64,000 nt of DNA from Amaurobius ferox (GCA_951213105.1 OX578133.1:145652051-145716050); one strand, 5' to 3'. Shown: positions 23,135 to 35,703, counted from the first letter of the stretch. Made by a program: numbers and translations. Notes: generated by a model from the letters alone, not told the origin.

Positions 23135-25975
23135 TTAAAGAGTTAAAAGGGGATTTGGGCTTAGGTCCGGGCTGAGCTTTAGTTTTCTATTGTTTCGGGC
23201 CGGTTTTAAATGTCCGTTACGACCAGGACGAACATATTTATTTTGAAAATTTTTAAAATGGATTTAAATTAAATACATGAATTTATTGCTTTTATTTCAA
23301 CTATGTAAAGATAAATGTTTAAAAAAGCAAACTAAATTCTCCATACAAAATTTTGACAAATTTGTTTGTAACATATTTGAATACAAATCATTTCGGGCCT
23401 GTTGCGACGCAGTTATCTTCAGACCGAGTTCATTCTACATTTAGAAATTTCTTCGGGCTTGGTCAGGGTTTAAGGATTGGTATTGTCGGTCTTGTGAAAA
23501 TCCGAAATTTCGGCACAAGTAGACCTTGAAAAGGAGAACAGAACATGTCACTTCGATCGTAAGTAAGCTATTGCATTTTCGTTCGGTCACCAGATTCACT
23601 GGGTAGAGGATGAGGGGAGAGAAAATAACTAGCGCCTGTGGTTACAATGCAGATCTGACGGCTCGCCTAGAAAGAAGGCATTGATAATGCACACTAGCTA
23701 AGTTTTTTTTATGGGGGGGGGGGGGGGGGATTTGCAGGTGACAACATTTCAATTTTCATTCATGACACGGTAAAGGGCGGCTCTCGCCAGAATTTTGCAA
23801 TAACAATTTTTTTTACGGAATCTCTAATCTCAAGGCTGTCTGAGAGAACGGCAACTTTCAAAAATTGGCCGTCCTCGCCGAATTTTAACCCAGCGAGGAC
23901 GGGTGATTTCCAGAAGCCTGATTACTGTAGATGTTATGTATGGATAAATTTTTTAACCAAGATAAAATGACTTGCCGTATTCGTGCACATTAGCTGGCAT
24001 GCAGGAGAACAGTGATGTTTTTCAGCATGTTGTTAAACCACATATCCTGCATACCACGAAATTCAAATTTTGGTTTTATATCTTAGAATGATGAATAAAA
24101 ATATTTACCAGGTATTGTATTTGATTTAAATGTGCAATATCTATGTGAATGGTTTCAAACAATTTGCAACTAAATCATAAATTAATTTGTAATGACTGGT
24201 TATATCTATGAAACAAAGTGTGTTATATTTTGAGTTGGTTTGGCACATTGTATTTTAATGGGAAGATATAGAATATGTTTTTTTACGGTTCTTGGTACCA
24301 ACTCTTTTTTCCGCTATGTCGGATTTAACAGATTACATTTTTAAATCTGGTGTCCCTCAAATTATTTGGCATGCAGTATAATGCATGGGAATATGGCATG
24401 TTGTTTTGATCTATGTGCTTGCTATTTATTTTATATTTCAGTGTAAAGAACAACGAAAGTGGAGAAATCATCATAATAATAATAAACGGTTTAATAGTTG
24501 GCAGTTGAAGTTTGTATCTTCTGTTACTTTGCCAGCGAAAGCTATAATCTTTATTCTATAATTTTTGCTTTTCTACATGTAATTAGTTTGATAAAAAAGC
24601 ATAGCTATAATACTTTTTTTAACTCAGTTTTAATTTTGAACACTTAGAAAATTGAATTGTGAAATATAAGATAACATACCAAAATTTTATGAAAATCTTA
24701 ATCTACTTAACTACTAAATATAAAATTGTTACAAAAATATAGTATTTTTATAATTTCAGTCTGAGAATGTTCTCATTTATAAGCAAGATCTAGGAATAAG
24801 ACAGTCCTTGTACTATTTTTTACTGTTATTATTCCTGTGAATTTTGCCAAAAAAATAATGATCCAAACAAAAAGTGATGATATAATTTGGATCAACTTTT
24901 ACCTTCAATACTTTTTTTTTTACCAAAGAGCATCAAGGTTATCATGTAAAAATTCAATAGCATTTTATATAAAAGCAGGGCAATATGGCCTCATATTACC
25001 CTATAGTCAAAGTTTGTAATGCTCAAAGGTAATTCACTATGGAAGGAAAACAACATTTTATAGATTTCAGGGTCAAATTTTACCTTTAACACAGGTAGTC
25101 AATGTATAAATACTATTGGACACCACTTGAAAAATTAAGGGAAAACTTATGTGTTCATCCCAAGCAGCAGTCAAAAAATACTTATGGGGGCGGGGGGACT
25201 ATTGAAGCCACTTCTTATTAATTTCTTTTAGGCAAGATGGATTATTAATTAATCTCTTTGATCACCCGATAAGGCCAAAGGGAATTAGTCCCTATTTGAG
25301 AGAAATTAATATCACTGGAACATGGAGTTCTTTTGTTACTCACACTGGAAATTATACAATTTGAATTGTGGGTATCCATAAAAAATCATGTAAAAAGGTT
25401 TATGTATTGTATCCCAAGATGTTAAAATATACAGAAATCACACCTCAGAAAACATCCAAGAGGGATTACAGTATTATAGTACCTGTTTTCTAATCCCTTC
25501 TTAATGACTTCTCTCTGGGAGAAGGACAAACCATTGAGAAGGGACTAGACATAGGAATTGATGAGTTCTTTGTTATTTACACCTGAGGAAATACTAATCC
25601 CACTAGACTCTGGAGTTCTTTTGTTGCTCACACAGGAAAATATATTTGATTACAAATATTTTCTCTTTTAAGCTTCAATATATTTTCCATTGATTAATTT
25701 TCAAGCAATTTTTTTTATGAAATAAAGTTTTAAAATGGACTTAGTGAAACTTTTAATAATAAAACAGGAAATTATCCATTTTTAAGAAATGTCTGTTGTA
25801 ATAATACTTGAAAGAATAATTTAAGAAGTTTAAAAATATTTTATTTTTGGCCTCTCAATGAATGTATTAAGGAAATCGAGAAATATTCATCAAGAAATTT
25901 CTCTATTCAAAAGTATTAAGAGAAGCTTTATAGATTTTAAATTTGACATGAGAAAATTGCTAATACATAGATTAA

Positions 25976-26153
25976 CCCCTTAATATACGGCTTCTCTGAT
26001 ACATCGCATGTTTCTAAAAACATTGTAGACATTAACGTCTGTGGGATGTGTACAGATCTAAATTTTGACATGTGAAAATCTTACAGAAATGTATGGGACG
26101 TGGTTTACATCCTGCAACTACATTTAATGTCTCTTAATTCATATGTCAAGGGG
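25976..26153. mobile_element. TTAA-flanked MITE, piggyBac-type
   Basis: TTAA at 25972-25975 and 26154-26157 flank CCCCTTAATATA and TATGTCAAGGGG, inverted ends with two mismatches. It is only 178 bp long and lies just outside the large EloA exon, in the downstream intron. Confidence 0.75.
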
Positions 26154-26366
26154 TTAATATAAACAATAAAATTTTGAAATATGAATATTAAAAGTATATA
26201 ATCTGAATATTTTAAATTATATTAAAAAGAAAAAAAAATTGAAAAATATAAACCTCCTGTAGCATGCATAGAGAAATTTGAATGTTGGAATCTGATTTAA
26301 ATATATGTAATATACATAATTATATGAAAAGAAAATGCATTTAAATGGAATATATAAAATACATAC

Positions 26367-27518
26367 TGGTTTTGGTACGGCCAGATTCAACTTTTCCTTA
26401 GGAACTTTTTCTTCTTTAGAATTGCTTGCATTTATCTTGTTACTGTTGTTACTAGTACTGAGAGGTTTTTTGCTACTTGATTCTGATTTTACAGCTGGTT
26501 GTGATTTTACAGGTGATTGTGATTTTATAGCAGATTGTGATTTTACAGCTGATTGTGATTTTACACCTGACTGTGATTTTACAACTTTCTTCTTTTTCAC
26601 TGTTACAATATCATTAAAACCTAAACAGTCTTCAAATCGAACCTCTGATGAAGTAAATTCTTCAGTACAATTAATTTTTAGTTTTCCTTTTGATTTAATA
26701 GATGAAATGTTTTTGTCTGAGGAATCTTTAGTTTTCGATTTCTTTATCAAATCTGATGAAGGAGACTTCTCTTTGGAGTTGCTGCACAATTGATGTTTAT
26801 CACCGGATTTCTTTTTATCATCAGTAGTGTGCGATTTATGGTCTTTATTTTTACCCTTTTGAAGATTGTTCCCTTCTTTTTTATCAGAATGCTTAGCTTT
26901 ATCAATATATACAGAATCAGCACTTGAATGACTTTCACTTTTTTGTTTCTTATATTTGCTTTTGGATTCAGTTTGAGGTTCAGAATTTAATTTACGTTTT
27001 ACAGAAGATGGTTCATAAGTGTCAATGAAAGCATCAGAAGATTTTTTCAATTTGACAGATTTACTACTACCTGGATACAATTCAGGACATTCAGGATTAT
27101 AACCTTCATTGATATCTGAATGAGGATCATAATCCATATATTTTGTATGAGCTTCTCCTTTTTCATAAGTATAAATAGAAGGACTAGATTCTTCTGTAAT
27201 ATTTACATCACGATCACTATTTATATACTTTGACGAATGCTCCAAACTGTGAGATGAACTACTACTTCTTTGATGTTTATGTTCATTGTGAGATGCATTC
27301 TTTTTATAAGAATTTCCATTGCTTACATCATGCTTAGTGGAAGACTTATTGGAGTTACTATGTTTTTTAACATTCTCCTTTTTAGACTTTTTGGGCTTCT
27401 TTGAAGAATCACAACCAGCAAAATAAACACGCCATTTCCTTATTATAGCTAATGCTGTCTCTCCTACAAAATCAGATCTTTTTGATATCTTCCTGACACA
27501 TTTTCCAATATGTGTTTC
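26367..27518 (-). CDS. EloA: Elongin A, large internal exon: end of TFIIS-N domain plus disordered region
   Basis: The 1152-bp exon (384 codons, phase 0 at both ends) opens after a TTTAG acceptor. Residues 1-37 complete the TFIIS-N domain (ETHIGKCVRKISKRSDFVGE followed by an IIRKW core). Most of the rest is low-complexity and rich in Lys and Ser, as in Elongin A of other animals. Around residue 295 a FEDCLGF segment followed by KKKKVV corresponds to the conserved F-E-x-x-L...KKKK segment of Elongin A (human SFESYLSYD-RKKKKK). Residues about 313-346 form an approximately six-fold VKSQSx hexapeptide repeat. The exon ends ...LAVPKP before a GTATGT donor; reading past it runs into intron sequence. 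The protein acts in the nucleus with Elongin B and C to stimulate RNA polymerase II elongation and can also form a Cullin-5 ubiquitin ligase. Confidence 0.88.
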
Positions 27519-30500
27519 CTAAACATTGAAAATTATAAAAATTATTTGTGCACCCATGAACATTGCAAAAATTTTTAAATTAATTTATTACTCATACTTG
27601 CATCACATGAGAAGTTATATTAAATCATTCAACAAAGGTTAATCAGTTAAAAGAAACAACCAAGAAAAATCTTTTTATTGAAATAATTAAACGTTTGGAT
27701 AAAATATGGATTTTTAGAATTATGCAAGCAGAAATTGAATATCAACATTTCGCTGGCTTCATAATATATTTAATCAAGAAATCTAACCAAAATACTCAAA
27801 TAATGTAAATGTCAAAATTTAACATAGTCAAGCTCACTCATATCGATTAGAGTCTATTAAGAAATTTGAGTTTTTGAACACTGTAAGATATAATTTTAAA
27901 TTCAAGTTTTAATTACAAAGTATACAGCGAACAATTTTTTTTACTCTTTGAGCATTGTTATAAACAAACTCAATTAATATATCTAATAGTCATTTCAGAG
28001 ATGTGCCATTAAGTAACATGAATATTTCCCTCTGTAAAGATCAACCTTGAATGATGTCATCTATTTGCAAAAATGAGGTGAATAAAAAGCTATGATATGT
28101 TTCTAAAAGTTTACACCTAAAGTGGAATTTCACTAAAAAAAAATTATATTTTTGCAAAATAATTACCCAATATTTACCGAATATGTGAAAAAAAAAAAAA
28201 AAAGTTTTTTGATATTTTGCACATTTTTGACAAATAAACACGTTTAATCGAAATGGTGATTTTTTTTTATCAAGTTTACATTCAAAATATACATTAAAAT
28301 TCACAGGACATTCATCATTAGAAATCTTAAACATATTACCAATAACTTATTTCAAGAAAAAGTGTTTCTAGAAACTATAAATTTTTTTTTTGGAACCTGA
28401 AAATTGACAATTATCAGAAATTTAGCCATGCATGAAACATTATAACTCCACAAGACGCAAGATGGTTGTTCTTGTCAATAACATCTTGGATATGTTGCGG
28501 CACAGAATCTATAGTGCTGCTCAAAAAAAATTTCATCACCCATAAATTTCGATATTTTTAAAATACCAAATACTGTTTTAATATAGCATAATAAACTCAA
28601 AGGCTGCATCCCATTCTCAGTGCATTGACCCTTATATAAAAATTTCAAGTGTCATCATCTCTCTTGTTATATTATGGGATAGTAGACATTATTCCATGTC
28701 ATCTCGATTTAACAAAAACATTTTTTTTATTAATTACGCTAAACCATTATTAAATATTTATAAAAATAAGAATGCCATATTTCTTACTATTTCAGAATAT
28801 TTCACACATTTCTAAGTAAATAATATTTGTGCCTTATTGCATACCCTCCTCTTCAATATATTAGTCAATATTAAACACTTCAAATGTGTTACTGTCCTTT
28901 TATTCATCAATGTCATGGAAATATGTGGGTGATGCAATTTTTTTAGCAACACTGTATCAAGCTGCGGACAAGGTCGGTATCCTGCCAAAATAATTCCCAT
29001 GTTTCATAAAGCAGATCTTCAAAGCTAATTCACATTATTATTTTATAGAATAGCTTATCTTCATAGTTACAAAACACAAAATTTAAATAAAATATGTTCT
29101 TCTCAACTATAATGCAATTAATAATTCAAAAGTAATAAAAAAAATTATATTTTCAATGAGATAGCCCAAATCTCTTATGCACCACATAAAGCCCCAAGAA
29201 TGCAAATTTAGTCTTTGCCTACATATTCTTGAAGGACATTCTTCACACTAAAGGAATATATACATTTAGTTTAATTTGCAATTTCACCATTTATTGCTGT
29301 TGATTTCTACTTTTAAATGAAATATGAAATTAAAATTATTTTTTATAAAAAACCTGTATACTATTAACAGTGAAGTTCAAGTAATATACCAAGATATAGA
29401 CACAGCAGGAATTCCTATAAGCTGAAGTGGCATTCAAATTTGTTATTTCCCTTTAAATTATGGATATTTTCCCAACACAAATGCAATGACAATCATTGAT
29501 GGTCTTCAAAAAGTTCCAAAATTATGCAAATTTGAATACTGGTCTGTATTTCAATGAGTGCTTAAAGGAATTAATCAGAATTTTGCACACCAAGGTTTCC
29601 CACACTGCTGAAATCAATTGTCAAAATTTACCAACGTTTCAATTTATGTATTTTTTTCAAATATAATTTTCTTAATTAATAATTAATATTAGAAATTTGA
29701 GGATAAAAAAAAATGGTATATAATTTGTTTGGGTTATTCAGTATCACAATATAAAATAGAAATTAGTTCGATAGGCTAATTATTTAATAAAATATAAAAG
29801 AAAAACTGAAACATCAATTTAACATTTAAGAGCTCGAAATTTTAAGCAGTCATAACTCTTTAACGGCTGGAATAAAATAAATAAATTTTATATGAATTTC
29901 AGGTGCTTTAATCTAGAGAATCAGAATCTGTTATCAAAAATTAGTGTTTCCGTTTGAAAATATCAAGTTGGTGCAAAGTTTAATATGAAGCCCCTTATGC
30001 AAATTAGGGGCTGAATTGGCATTCAAACTTGGCAAGCTGAATTGGCATTCAAATTTGTTATTTCCCTTTAAATTATGGATATTTTCGCAACACAAATGCA
30101 ATGACAATGATTGATGGTCTCCAAAAAGTTTCAAAGTGATGCAGATTTGAATATTGGTCTATATTTCAATGAGTGTTTAAAGGAATTAATCAAAATTTTG
30201 CACACCAAGGTTTGCCACACTGCTAAAATCAATTGTCAAAATTTACCCACATTTCAATTTATGTATTTTTTCAAATATGATTTTCTTAATTAATATTAGA
30301 AATTTGAGGATAAAAAAAATGGTATATAATTTTAAGGAGGGGGCATGGGTTCCATTACCTATAGGAAATAAAAATATTAATTATATATATGCATTGAGTA
30401 GTTACAATGTTACAAATTTTTGCATTAAATCAATGTAATTTTTCATAAAATTATTAAAGGATTCAAACTTTTTTTTTGTATAGGAACTATACAGAGTGGA

Positions 30501-30587
30501 ATGACGTGCTTACTTTTAACTGTACAAAATATGTAACATGAAACTTATATGCAAGAAATTTTAAATCAACATATTTTTAATGAAATA
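27519..30587. other. EloA intron sequence, mostly unannotated
   Basis: AT-rich intron between the two exons of the TFIIS-N domain. Short A and T homopolymers occur around 28180 and 28384. Apart from the direct repeat pair at 29.4-30.3 kb I see no gene, and the small open frames here have no recognisable domain. Confidence 0.6.
29420..30334. repeat. Direct repeat pair of about 305 bp (29420-29727 and 30034-30334)
   Basis: Both copies run from ggcattcaaatttgttattt through tatttcaatgagtg and gcacaccaaggttt to gaggataaaaaaa at about 90 percent identity, same orientation, about 612 bp apart. A third short start (ggcattcaaacttgg) lies at 30018. No ends typical of LTRs (TG...CA) are evident. They lie in the EloA intron. 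Confidence 0.8.
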
Positions 30588-31649
30588 CGAGGCATGTTTT
30601 TTAAGTAAATACCGTTTTGGAATTAAAAAAAGACGTGCAAAGATATCGCAATAATTTTATTTCTACATGAAAGCCTGTACCTTAATCTACTTTTCTACAT
30701 AATTTCCGTGAATATTGAGGCACTTGTCATAACGTGGCACCAGTTTTTGAATACCCTCCTCATAAAATTCTGCCGCCTGACTTGTTAACCACTGTATCAC
30801 AACTGTTTTGACTTCGTTATCGTCTTGAAGACGCTGACCACCCAGGTGTTTCTTCAAGTGCAGGAACAAATGGTAGTCGCTGGGCGCCAGATCAGGGCTG
30901 TATGGAGGATGATCTAGAGTTTCCCATTTAAAAGATTTGATGAGATCTTTGGTCCGATTAGCCACATGTGGACGGGCATTGTCATGCAGCAAAACGATAC
31001 CCTTACTCAACTTGCCACGTCTTTTGTTCTGGATTGCACGACGCAGTTTGTTCAATGTCTCACAATAAGACGCTGCATTGATTGTCTCATTACGAGGCAG
31101 AAACTCCACTAGCAATACTCCTTTTTTGTCCCAAAAAACTGTGCACATGATTTTCCGGGCAGAAATTGTTTGCTTAAACTTCACTCTTTTGGGTGATGAT
31201 GAATGTCGCCATTCGATGGATTGTTGTTTTGATTCTGGTGTGACGTAGGCCACCCATGTTTCGTCACCAGTAACAATTTGGTCTAAAAAATCTTCACCTT
31301 CATTGTGGTACCGCTCAAGGAAAGTCAATGCACTGCCTAAACGTTGGGTTTTGTGCAAATCCGTCAACATTTTTGGAACCCAACGTGAACACAATTTCCG
31401 GTAATTCAAGTTCTCGGTCACAATGCGATACAAAACACCACGAGAATATTGAGGAAACCAGTCGCACATTGATGAAATTGTAAAGCGTCTGTTTTCTCTC
31501 ACCTTTTCTTCCACAATGAAGAATCAGACTGTAATGGCGTCAGTGCGTAGACAAGAGATGTAGGTAACCAGCGCGCATGCGCGGAACGCCGACCGTAGCG
31601 CTGCGGCGGCGGAATCGCAAAACGGTACTTACATAAAAAACATGCCGCG
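30588..31649 (-). mobile_element. mariner element, internally deleted at the N-terminal end
   Basis: TA dinucleotides (30586-30587, 31650-31651) flank inverted ends of about 30 bp: cgaggcatgttttttaagta on the left, and on the right the reverse complement of catgccgcg with the same ggcatgttttttatgtaagt core. The length of 1062 bp is shorter than the usual 1.3 kb. The transposase frame lies on the minus strand. Confidence 0.88.
30687..31514 (-). pseudogene. mariner transposase, DD34D catalytic domain intact, HTH region missing
   Basis: A 275-codon uninterrupted frame starts with a GTG-initiated stretch. TGDETWV carries the first catalytic Asp at about residue 84, HDNARPH the second at 178, and SPDLAPSDYHLF the third at 213. 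Exactly 34 residues lie between the last two, the mariner DD34D signature. The linker WVPKMLTD is the WVPHELT-type motif. Family members have about 70 more residues upstream with the paired helix-turn-helix that binds the inverted ends. Here only 135 bp separate the frame from the right end, and an in-frame stop lies just upstream, so that part is deleted. It is probably inactive despite the intact triad. Confidence 0.88.
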
Positions 31650-34304
31650 TATGATTAAAATTACAAACTGAAAAGTTAATAACGGAGAATTTTATAGTCA
31701 TTTTATTCTATTTTATATATTTCCATATATATTCACCATATTTCAAACCGTCATTTTTTTTATAAGGCAATATAGATAGTAGAGTGTATAGTTTGGATTT
31801 AATGAATTTGAATGAGGTATTTTGTTTGAAACCTTGAATGTGTTGTAAAAGCAATTATTATAAAGCAATATAAATCTGAATTTCTGCAAAATATTTGCAA
31901 GTAAAAATAAAGATTATGTATTGCATAAAATATGTGAATTGTTTGAAATAAATTTCCAATATATTTGTTACTTTAAATCATCCATGAAATAAATACCCCT
32001 TATAATTTGGCAAACCTCCATTTTTGACTATATAATTTATTAATTACTGCATTTCAAATATAAAAATTGAGTTCATTTATCAAGTGTCAAGGTCTGTTTT
32101 TAGGCAATATTTCACATTGCTGATGTTTAAAGTGAAAAACTCTTTAAACATCAGAAAAATGTGCAGTCTTTCAATGCTTTCCAAGGGACTGCCTCTGGTT
32201 CAAAGCGATTTTGGATCAAAAGGCTAACAGTGACATCACAGCTTGACCAGAAATATCATAATGGAAGGAATAGTGAATGAGACAACCTGTTTATGTTCCA
32301 TTAACCTTGGGAAGAGAGGGGAGGGGGTAAAGTGTTGGATTTTTTTTCCCAGTATGGATACTATGCAGAATTAATGCAATTGTTTATACAATGGATGAGT
32401 GTATTTACAGTAAAAGTGTAGGGATTCGATACACTAGGTTACTTAATAACTAACTATAACACAATGTAAAATACTGTACAAATAACTGTAGTATGCAGAT
32501 GATCTTTTTTAGAAATTCTTGAAATTCCTTTTTCAGTGTGAACAAGCCAGAATTGAACACCAAGTGAGATCTGAACAATGCTGCTTTAACAAAATGGCTA
32601 AATCGAGGATAGCTAATTCCTGGGCTTAGCCATTTTGCTAAAGTGAAATAGTTTAGCTCTTACTTGGCTTTCAGTTCAGGTTTGTTCTCACTGAAAAATG
32701 AAATCCAAGAATTTCTAAACCAATAGTTTATATTCAATATATATTTGTACAATATTTATTTTACACCATTTCTACTCATTTATTACTTGTGCACAAAGTC
32801 ACATTCAGTATTTAAGCCACTTACAGTTCAATTTTTTAAGTTGGATACAATTGAGTCTTTGAATAACCAGTCAAAGATACACTGTGAAATTTTGCATCCT
32901 TGAACAAATATGATTTTGAGTGCAAAATATAATTTTGCAATTCTTACCACAGAATTTAATATTACAGATTTTGCAATTCTAAGAAAAAATAATAGCCAAC
33001 AATCTTGTTTTGATTTTAACAAATTAAACCTTTAAATCCATAGGAATTAGTTTCGAATCATAAATAACTGTGATCAGATGATCCAATAATATTCATATTG
33101 GCTTAGAATTTACTTTAAATCATAGTTTGCAGTCAATTAAGTCGTTATGTGTATAAAATGACAGATGACTAAAACAAATCAATTCTTCAGGCGAGTTCAA
33201 AATTCAGAATGCCATTCCAATCAAATTCAATACAAGCAAAATTATCAGTTTAAAATCTTCCATAATTCAGGAATGCGCCAATTTTACATTTTATTTTAAA
33301 ATTGTAAACTCAAAAGAATAAAAAAACTAAATTACTCATTAAAGTTAAGCTTACACATAAGGTTACAGAATTTTTTTTAAAAACATACTAAAAAAGAAGT
33401 CCTAAATTAGTAGGATTTTCTTTTTATAAATTAATCATGTATGTTAGAATTTTGGAAGTGTTGTCCAAAATATAAAGAGCCTTTTTAAACTGAATTGCAT
33501 TTTTCTGCATCAGATTTCTTTTATTCATCGGGATGAAAATATTTTATTATAGATAAAAAAATTTGGAAAATATCAGATAAAATTAAGATAAATAAAATAA
33601 ATAAACACAATGAAAGATTAAAATTAATCCTTCATAGCAAAAAGGATTTCTTTTAAAGATTAGACATTTTGTTGAAAAAGTTATTCCTTTTGCTTAGAGA
33701 AAACTACTCCTTGTATGAACACTGCTTTTTTACCTCAGTGTATGAATCCTGCATGGAACTTTTTTGCACATGATCAAGCATGAAACTGAACCCTGCTATA
33801 ATTTAGTTTTGCACTTACTATAGTTATTGTTCAACCTAGATAGATCCAAAAGCAGCAAATTTCATAAAGGGTCTTTTTTTTTTCTTTTTTTTCAGAATCC
33901 TGCTTTTATTTTTTTAAATGTTAATTCAGGAATGTGACTGTAAAATTCCAGCAATATTTTTTAGAATGATCATACTGCATAATGTGCATATTTTATGATG
34001 AGTTTATTTCAAGTGGCTGGTTCCACTTATGTCAAGGCATTTTAAAGAACAGATTTTTCTACAAAAGTATTTTTAAATTTTGTTAAAGGCCTGATTTTAT
34101 GAAATTTAGAATTTTGTGAAAGAATGTGGATATTTTGTGATGGCACATAAATGGTCTCAGATATCAGAATGCTAGTTTAACAAGATAAAAATTTTAGAAA
34201 CTAAATTCATAAAAAAGAAGAGTTGCAAGAATTTTTAAGTACACAAAAAGTGAAGGGGGATGATAATGATAAAGATTTGACAATAAAATGACAATGTCAT
34301 ATAC
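31650..34304. other. EloA intron sequence, no recognised element
   Basis: AT-rich sequence with no convincing coding region or inverted ends. A short inverted phrase pair near 32530-32715 (tcttgaaattcctttttcag / ctgaaaaatgaaatccaaga) brackets about 190 bp and could be a small fold-back MITE. Confidence 0.5.
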
Positions 34305-34361
34305 CTCCAGTAGATCAATAGTGATTGGAATTTTTTCCAACTTGGCCATGACACGCAGCAT
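34305..34361 (-). CDS. EloA: Elongin A, internal coding exon with first half of the TFIIS-N domain
   Basis: This 57-bp exon encodes 19 residues, MLRVMAKLEKIPITIDLLE, flanked by a pyrimidine-rich acceptor ending in TTTCAG and a GTATAT donor. The residues match the Elongin A LW/TFIIS-N helix pattern (human: LL-YLKKL-LPITVDIL), and both ends are phase 0. The next exon continues directly with the glycine-lysine turn of the same domain. The TFIIS-N domain is a helical bundle shared by TFIIS, Elongin A and IWS1-type factors and mediates contacts in the RNA polymerase II elongation machinery. The leading ATG is probably not the start codon, because the family has about 25-30 residues upstream that are not in this exon. 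I did not find that first exon between 34361 and 64000. Identity rests on the chain of five exons, not on this one alone. Confidence 0.82.
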
Positions 34362-34530
34362 CTGAAAGATAGAAAACATGCTTCAAAGCTTATACAAATT
34401 GAGTTATTTATTCATATATCATTATTCAAATGATACATATTTCAAAGTGAATATATTTCCTTTGTTCTATTAAGAATCGAAAGAGTATGTGTCTGCTGAT
34501 TTTAACCAGGCTACAACAGTTATTAGATAG

Positions 34531-34577
34531 ACATATATATCTAATATATATCTAATATATATCTAATATATATCTAA
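34531..34577. repeat. Short tandem repeat of the word tctaatatata
   Basis: Four consecutive units of about 13 bp sit 170 bp upstream of the first visible EloA exon (minus strand). Confidence 0.85.
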
Positions 34578-34894
34578 CTACTGTTTTCATTACAAACATT
34601 TGTTATGTTTCCAATTTTTGAGGCCCTAACTAACCAGATTCAATTATTTATTATGACTTGAAATTTGGCATGCTGTTATCTTTTGTGTGCATAAATCGAC
34701 TCTCTGATTTTAAACATTACCTGTATATACAGTCTTAGGCCAGCAACAGGAAGATATATGTTTCTGAGGGAAAAACAAACCTGAAGCAGATTTGTTTTTC
34801 CCTCAGACAGTTCAAATTAGGCAAACCATTGCCTTTTGTATCTTATTTTAATTCTTTGGATTCTAAAATGTATCGGTCCATCCTGTTCTAGAAA

Positions 34895-35703
34895 ACTGAA
34901 ATGCGACTTTGTAATATAAACAAATAGATAATTTCTCACAAACTCTGCTATCTTATAATTGAGTATGATTTTCGTTTTGATTTTAGTTTAATGATTGCAT
35001 GGGTGAATTGTTGTAATGTAAGAAAGTATTTTTTTTTCAAGTTTGGGTTTTAGAGGGATATGGTAGTAGTTAATGTATTAAATTATTTCAATTAAAAGAA
35101 TGGCTGGTTCAAGATGTTTTCTTTCGTGGAAGAATATATTCGTATGGTAATCAAAATGGACAGTAAAGAAAGTAATGAAAAATAGTCAAGATTTGTGGAA
35201 TTTTAGTATTTCTGATGAGTACACAGGCAGTTTTATGAATGCAAAGATGGCAATATTGGCCTGTGTATGTATTCATGTTTTTTAAATATATCATATGTAA
35301 AAGGAATATTAGTGAAAATAGCAACGCTATTTTCTTGTAAAAAATTGTGCATGATCTCCATTAGCTATACAAAGTCTTGAGTACAATCATTCTGATATTT
35401 TTCCTGCATAACAGATAACTATTTTAATCAAGTAATCATTTTTAATCAATTAAATTTTTAATATATCTATAAAAGATAATTTGTGTGGAACATATACATA
35501 AAATGGAGTATGTCCTTTCTTTCTGAAAAAAAATAGAATAGAAAAATAGAAAAATAGAATATTGAATGAGTAATTTTTAATGAATTTTTCTTGGGAGTAA
35601 AGCTTAGTGCAAAAAATATGCAGTCCTATGGGAATAGTTCGAAAGCAAAACGCTCAGTCCTTTGGGTGATGGTGTGTTCCAGAATGCCGCCATTTGCAAA
35701 GGG
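34895..35703 (+). mobile_element. piggyBac-like element copy, one end lost
   Basis: It is the reverse-oriented relative of 5464-6498: shared phrases include ttttgtaatataaacaaa, tataattgagt, aagtttgggttttagaggga and gttttctttcgtggaagaata. The right end ...gcaaaggg abuts TTAA at 35704-35707. The left inverted end was not found. The acidic coding stretch is interrupted by a stop. Confidence 0.6.

Larger units (their letters stand above)
21863..23920. mobile_element. hAT-like element, CAGACTTC/CAGGCTTC ends, with nested insertions
   Basis: Left end CAGACTTCGGGAAATC and the reverse complement of the right end CAGGCTTCTGGAAATC are inverted repeats that continue into gaggac-type sequence. The 8-bp flanks attaccat and attactgt match at six positions. 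Inside sit the dispersed repeat at 22060-22205, a piggyBac derivative (22491-23134) and a G run near 23716-23730. No transposase was seen outside the nested element. Confidence 0.65.
4689..34361 (-). other. EloA: Elongin A gene span within the window (both ends missing)
   Basis: Five exons (34361-34305, 27518-26367, 21453-21348, 18124-18038, 4742-4689) are collinear and phase-compatible on the minus strand. Introns are about 6.8, 4.9, 3.2 and 13.3 kb, each seeded with transposable elements. No frameshift or stop interrupts the visible coding sequence, which totals about 485 codons, so the gene looks functional. The first coding exon is not identified, and no promoter can be assigned. The C-terminal part after the BC box is also missing. 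Confidence 0.82.

Noticed and set aside
26335..26793. 152-codon plus-strand ORF opposite the large EloA exon
   Set aside because: It is the antisense shadow of the EloA exon; the repeated CDF.ADCDF pattern is the complement of the VKSQS repeat.
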